The translations under genes and the position numbers were made by a program. A stretch of DNA of 37,580 nucleotides from an uncultured Clostridia bacterium. Its GTDB lineage: Bacteria; Bacillota; Clostridia; Christensenellales; Borkfalkiaceae. The stretch lies in the NCBI GenBank assembly GCA_947629575.1, contig CANREF010000014.1, positions 1-37,580 of the forward strand, given 5' to 3'. The notes below the pieces were generated by a model, which saw only the letters and a program-made list of their open reading frames with translations, had not been told where the DNA came from and ran no database searches. Positions 35,646 through 37,580 of this stretch are shown piece by piece. How positions within the stretch are numbered: position 1 is the first letter of the stretch; the number at the start of each line of letters is the position of its first letter.

Positions 35646-36599
35646 ATGATCGAAATGGATATGCCCAAAATAGAGGTTACGGAAAACGAGGAAAAGTCTT
35701 ATGCGAAAGTCGTTGTCGAACCGCTTGAAAAGGGCTTCGGTCTTACGATAGGCAACTGTCTGAGAAGAATTTTGCTGTCGGCGCTTCCCGGTGCTGCGGC
35801 GCAGGGCATCCGGTTTATGGACGGTAGCGTAAAGCATGAATTTTCCGCCATTCCCGGGGTCAAAGAGGACGTCACCGAGATCATCCTGAACCTGAAACTT
35901 CTTGCGATCAAGACAAAGGTCACCGATAAAGATTATACCAAGACGCTTCGCCTCACCAAAGAAGGCCCTGCGGTCATCCATGCGAGCGACATCTCGCAGG
36001 ATGCGGAGGTAGAGATCGTAAATTCGAACCAGTACATCTGCACGGTAGACGCAGGCGGAAAGATCGATATGGAGATCACGATCGGCAGAGGCAGGGGTTA
36101 TCATCCGGCAAAGGACAATAAGCAGCCCATTGTGGACTACATTCCCATCGATTCGATCTATACCCCCGTGCAGAAGGTCAACTATCAGGTCGAGCCCGCA
36201 CGCGTGGGACAGAATATCGATTACGACAGACTTACGATCGAGGTGTGGACGGACGGCACTTTCTCGGGGAAGGAGATCATGTCTCTCGCCGCGAAGATCA
36301 TGCAGGACCACATCAACCTGTTCGTCAATCTCTCGGATACCATAAAGGACATGGATATCCTTGTCAAGACGGACGACGACAAACAACAGCAGATCCTCTC
36401 CATGAAGATCGAGGATATGGACTTCTCGGTCCGTTCCTACAACTGCTTGAAGAGGGCGAACATTCATACAGTGGAAGATCTTATTTCCAAGACGGAGGAC
36501 GAAATGCTCAAGGTGCGCAACCTCGGCAAGAAGTCCCTCGACGAGGTGATCCAGAAGTTGGAGCAATACGGTCTTTCGCTCGAAAAAAAGGAGGATTAA
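35646..36599 (+). CDS. rpoA: DNA-directed RNA polymerase subunit alpha
   Basis: 317 residues, normal length. The N-terminal dimerisation domain (to about 225) includes EPLEKGFGLTIGNCLRRILLSALPGAA and KHEFSAIPGVKEDVTEIILNLK. After a linker the C-terminal domain (about 250-310) carries VRSYNCLKRANIHTVEDLI and VRNLGKKSLDEVIQKL, which contacts UP elements and activators. AAGGAGG is upstream, and rplQ begins three bases after its stop. Confidence 0.98.
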   Translation: MIEMDMPKIEVTENEEKSYAKVVVEPLEKGFGLTIGNCLRRILLSALPGAAAQGIRFMDGSVKHEFSAIPGVKEDVTEIILNLKLLAIKTKVTDKDYTKTLRLTKEGPAVIHASDISQDAEVEIVNSNQYICTVDAGGKIDMEITIGRGRGYHPAKDNKQPIVDYIPIDSIYTPVQKVNYQVEPARVGQNIDYDRLTIEVWTDGTFSGKEIMSLAAKIMQDHINLFVNLSDTIKDMDILVKTDDDKQQQILSMKIEDMDFSVRSYNCLKRANIHTVEDLISKTEDEMLKVRNLGKKSLDEVIQKLEQYGLSLEKKED

Positions 36600-36602
36600 A
36601 AG

Positions 36603-37109
36603 ATGCCGGGTAAATTGGGAAAAACCACCAAACAGAGAATGGCAATGTTGAGAGGTCAGGCCTCCCAGCTTCTTTGGTACGGCAAGATCGAAACGACAGC
36701 TCCCCGCGCAAAAGAACTTCAGTCTTACGTGGAGAAGCTGATCACCAAGGCGGTGAACACTTACGACGACGTTGTGGAATTCGACGTCATCGTCAAGGAC
36801 AAGAAGGGCAAAGACGTCAAAACGACGTCGATCAAAGACGGCCCGAAGAAACTTGCCGCCCGCCGTGCGATCATGGCAAAGACGTACGATCTGCAGGAGA
36901 TCAAGGAGTTTTCCGAGAGCAAGAAGGATTACAAGAAGCGCACCGCGCAGATCCAGCACCCGCTCATGGAAAAGCTGTTCAATGAGATCGCACCCAAGTA
37001 TGCTCAGCGGAAGGAAGAGCTTGGTCAAGGCGGCGGATACACGAGAATTTATCTTCTCGGCCAGCGCCGCGGCGACGCAGCCGAAGCCGCGATCATCGAA
37101 TTGGTGTAA
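36603..37109 (+). CDS. rplQ: 50S ribosomal protein L17 (long form)
   Basis: 168 residues, where Bacillus L17 has about 120. The N part GKLGKTTKQRMAMLRGQASQLL and ETTAPRAKELQSYVEKLITKA and the C part GGGYTRIYLLGQRRGDAAEAAIIELV match the family. The extra residues lie in the middle (VEFDVIVKDKKGKDVKTTSI and flanks), an insertion also found in L17 of some Clostridia. L17 lies near the tunnel exit. It is the last gene of the cluster. Confidence 0.96.
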   Translation: MPGKLGKTTKQRMAMLRGQASQLLWYGKIETTAPRAKELQSYVEKLITKAVNTYDDVVEFDVIVKDKKGKDVKTTSIKDGPKKLAARRAIMAKTYDLQEIKEFSESKKDYKKRTAQIQHPLMEKLFNEIAPKYAQRKEELGQGGGYTRIYLLGQRRGDAAEAAIIELV

Positions 37110-37124
37110 GGAATCTAATCGTAA

Positions 37125-37168
37125 CGCCGCCCGAGGCAAACTGCCTCGGGCGGCGTATTTTGTTTTTT
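37125..37168 (+). terminator. Rho-independent terminator after rplQ
   Basis: A perfect 14-bp stem, CGCCGCCCGAGGCA (37125-37138)/TGCCTCGGGCGGCG (37142-37155), with loop AAC and the tail TATTTTGTTTTTT. It should be very efficient and ends the alpha operon. Confidence 0.92.
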
Positions 37169-37175
37169 CATCCTC

Positions 37176-37322
37176 TTGCCCACCCCTTGAGGAAGCCAAG
37201 GAAGCCTTGCCCACCCCTTGAGGGGTGGGTGTCATGCGCGAAGCGCGTGACGGAAGGGGTGTTACTTTCTCAAACAGACACCCCCTCAGTCTCGCTCTGC
37301 TCGACAGCTCCCCCTCAAGGGG
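37176..37322. repeat. MITE-like dispersed repeat, copy 2, with a truncated extra end
   Basis: The full unit lies at 37214-37322 between CCCCTTGAGGGG and CCCCTCAAGGGG and matches the copy at 17517-17628, including ACAGACACCCCCTCAGTCTC. An internal hairpin, GTCATGCGC/GCGCGTGAC (37231-37251), replaces a differently sequenced hairpin in copy 1. A 17-base left-end duplicate (37176-37192, repeated at 37207-37223) marks a truncated or nested insertion. Confidence 0.72.
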
Positions 37323-37329
37323 CAGCCAA

Positions 37330-37383
37330 GGAATTTAATTGTAACGCCGCCCGAGGCAACTGCCTCGGGCGGCGTATTTTGTT
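37330..37383 (+). terminator. Second copy of the rplQ terminator
   Basis: CGCCGCCCGAGGCA (37345-37358)/TGCCTCGGGCGGCG (37361-37374) plus TATTTTGTT repeats the rplQ terminator and about 17 flanking bases (GGAAT.TAAT.GTAACG) with two substitutions and one loop base fewer. It lies directly after the dispersed repeat and has only a short T-tail. No gene separates it from the first copy. Confidence 0.75.
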
Positions 37384-37453
37384 GCCGCAAACAAAACCGT
37401 CATGAAGTTCGGATAAGAAAAGTATAAAATGAAAATGCGAAAAAAGGTTATGA

Positions 37454-37483
37454 ATTCCGAATATCGGAATCTTTTTCTTTTTC
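37454..37483 (+). terminator. Terminator-like hairpin near the right edge
   Basis: ATTCCGA (37454-37460)/TCGGAAT (37464-37470) with loop ATA, followed by CTTTTTCTTTTTC. No coding region is seen between 37384 and here, so it is either a backup terminator for the ribosomal cluster or the end of an unseen small RNA. Confidence 0.55.
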
Positions 37484-37524
37484 AACGTCACTCTGTCCTA
37501 TGCTGAAAAATCGTTGCCGATGAT

Positions 37525-37580
37525 TTGCCTTTTTGTTTGAAGGGTGGTATAATGGTGGTATAAAAAAGAAAAAACGGAGG
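37525..37580 (+). promoter_or_regulatory. Promoter and ribosome binding site for a gene beyond the window
   Basis: TTGCCT (37525-37530), a 17-base spacer and TATAAT (37548-37553) with extended -10 TG at 37545-37546. GGAGG occupies the final five bases (37576-37580), so a + strand gene should start a few bases outside the window. Confidence 0.7.

Noticed and set aside
35406..37235. 609-codon - strand frame across rpsD, rpoA and rplQ
   Set aside because: It is a shadow of three conserved + strand genes and runs through the rplQ terminator and the repeat element.

Overview
The window reads as chromosomal DNA of a moderately GC-rich, Gram-positive-type bacterium, most likely an uncultured (perhaps gut-associated) member of the Clostridia (Bacillota). 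The support is: strong AGGAGG-type ribosome binding sites, lipoprotein and membrane-anchored surface proteins, zinc-type (C+) ribosomal proteins S4, S14, L24 and L36, a zinc-lid adenylate kinase, a 168-residue L17 of the kind found in some Clostridia, and Bacillota-like order in the S10-spc-alpha cluster. The genus cannot be named from the sequence. All genes lie on the + strand.

Region 1 (about 1-17414) looks like a peptide-harvesting locus. A consensus sigma-A promoter precedes a 2461-residue cell-surface subtilisin-family protease fused to immunoglobulin-like domains and a very long BspA-type leucine-rich-repeat tail. A mosaic surface lipoprotein follows, then a complete oligopeptide ABC importer (oppA, oppB, oppC, oppD, oppF) and an 81-residue membrane protein translationally coupled to oppF, closed by a strong terminator. 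Several importer parts are enlarged: OppA has an insertion of roughly 270 residues, OppC has an extracytoplasmic calcium-loop motif, OppD has an insertion of about 65 residues inside its ATPase domain, and OppC and OppF have long charged N-terminal tails. The simple model is extracellular proteolysis followed by peptide capture and import.

Region 2 (17415-17830) is a non-coding cluster of palindromic repeats. One 112-bp unit, with inverted ends CCCCTTGAGGGG/CCCCTCAAGGGG, recurs at 37214-37322 near the right edge. Region 3 (17845-20563) is a three-gene membrane-lipid operon behind a perfect consensus promoter: a flippase-like/LPG-synthase-TM membrane protein, phosphatidylserine synthase and phosphatidylserine decarboxylase. 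It supports phosphatidylethanolamine synthesis.

Region 4 (20653-37168) is the S10-spc-alpha ribosomal cluster: rpsJ, rplC, rplD, rplW, rplB, rpsS, rplV, rpsC, rplP, rpmC, rpsQ, rplN, rplX, rplE, rpsZ, rpsH, rplF, rplR, rpsE, rpmD, rplO, secY, adk, map, infA, rpmJ, rpsM, rpsK, rpsD, rpoA, rplQ. It starts with a promoter and a structured leader that looks like a transcription attenuator. It is interrupted between infA and rpmJ by about 400 bases of repeats, restarts at a strong promoter with a long structured leader before rpsM, and ends in a 14-bp terminator hairpin that is itself duplicated on the far side of the repeat element. Unusual proteins here are L5, with a histone-H1-like Lys/Ala/Pro tandem-repeat tail, and L24, with a Lys/Glu-rich tail. 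The right edge holds a promoter and ribosome binding site for a gene that starts just outside the window. I saw no tRNA, rRNA or CRISPR array.
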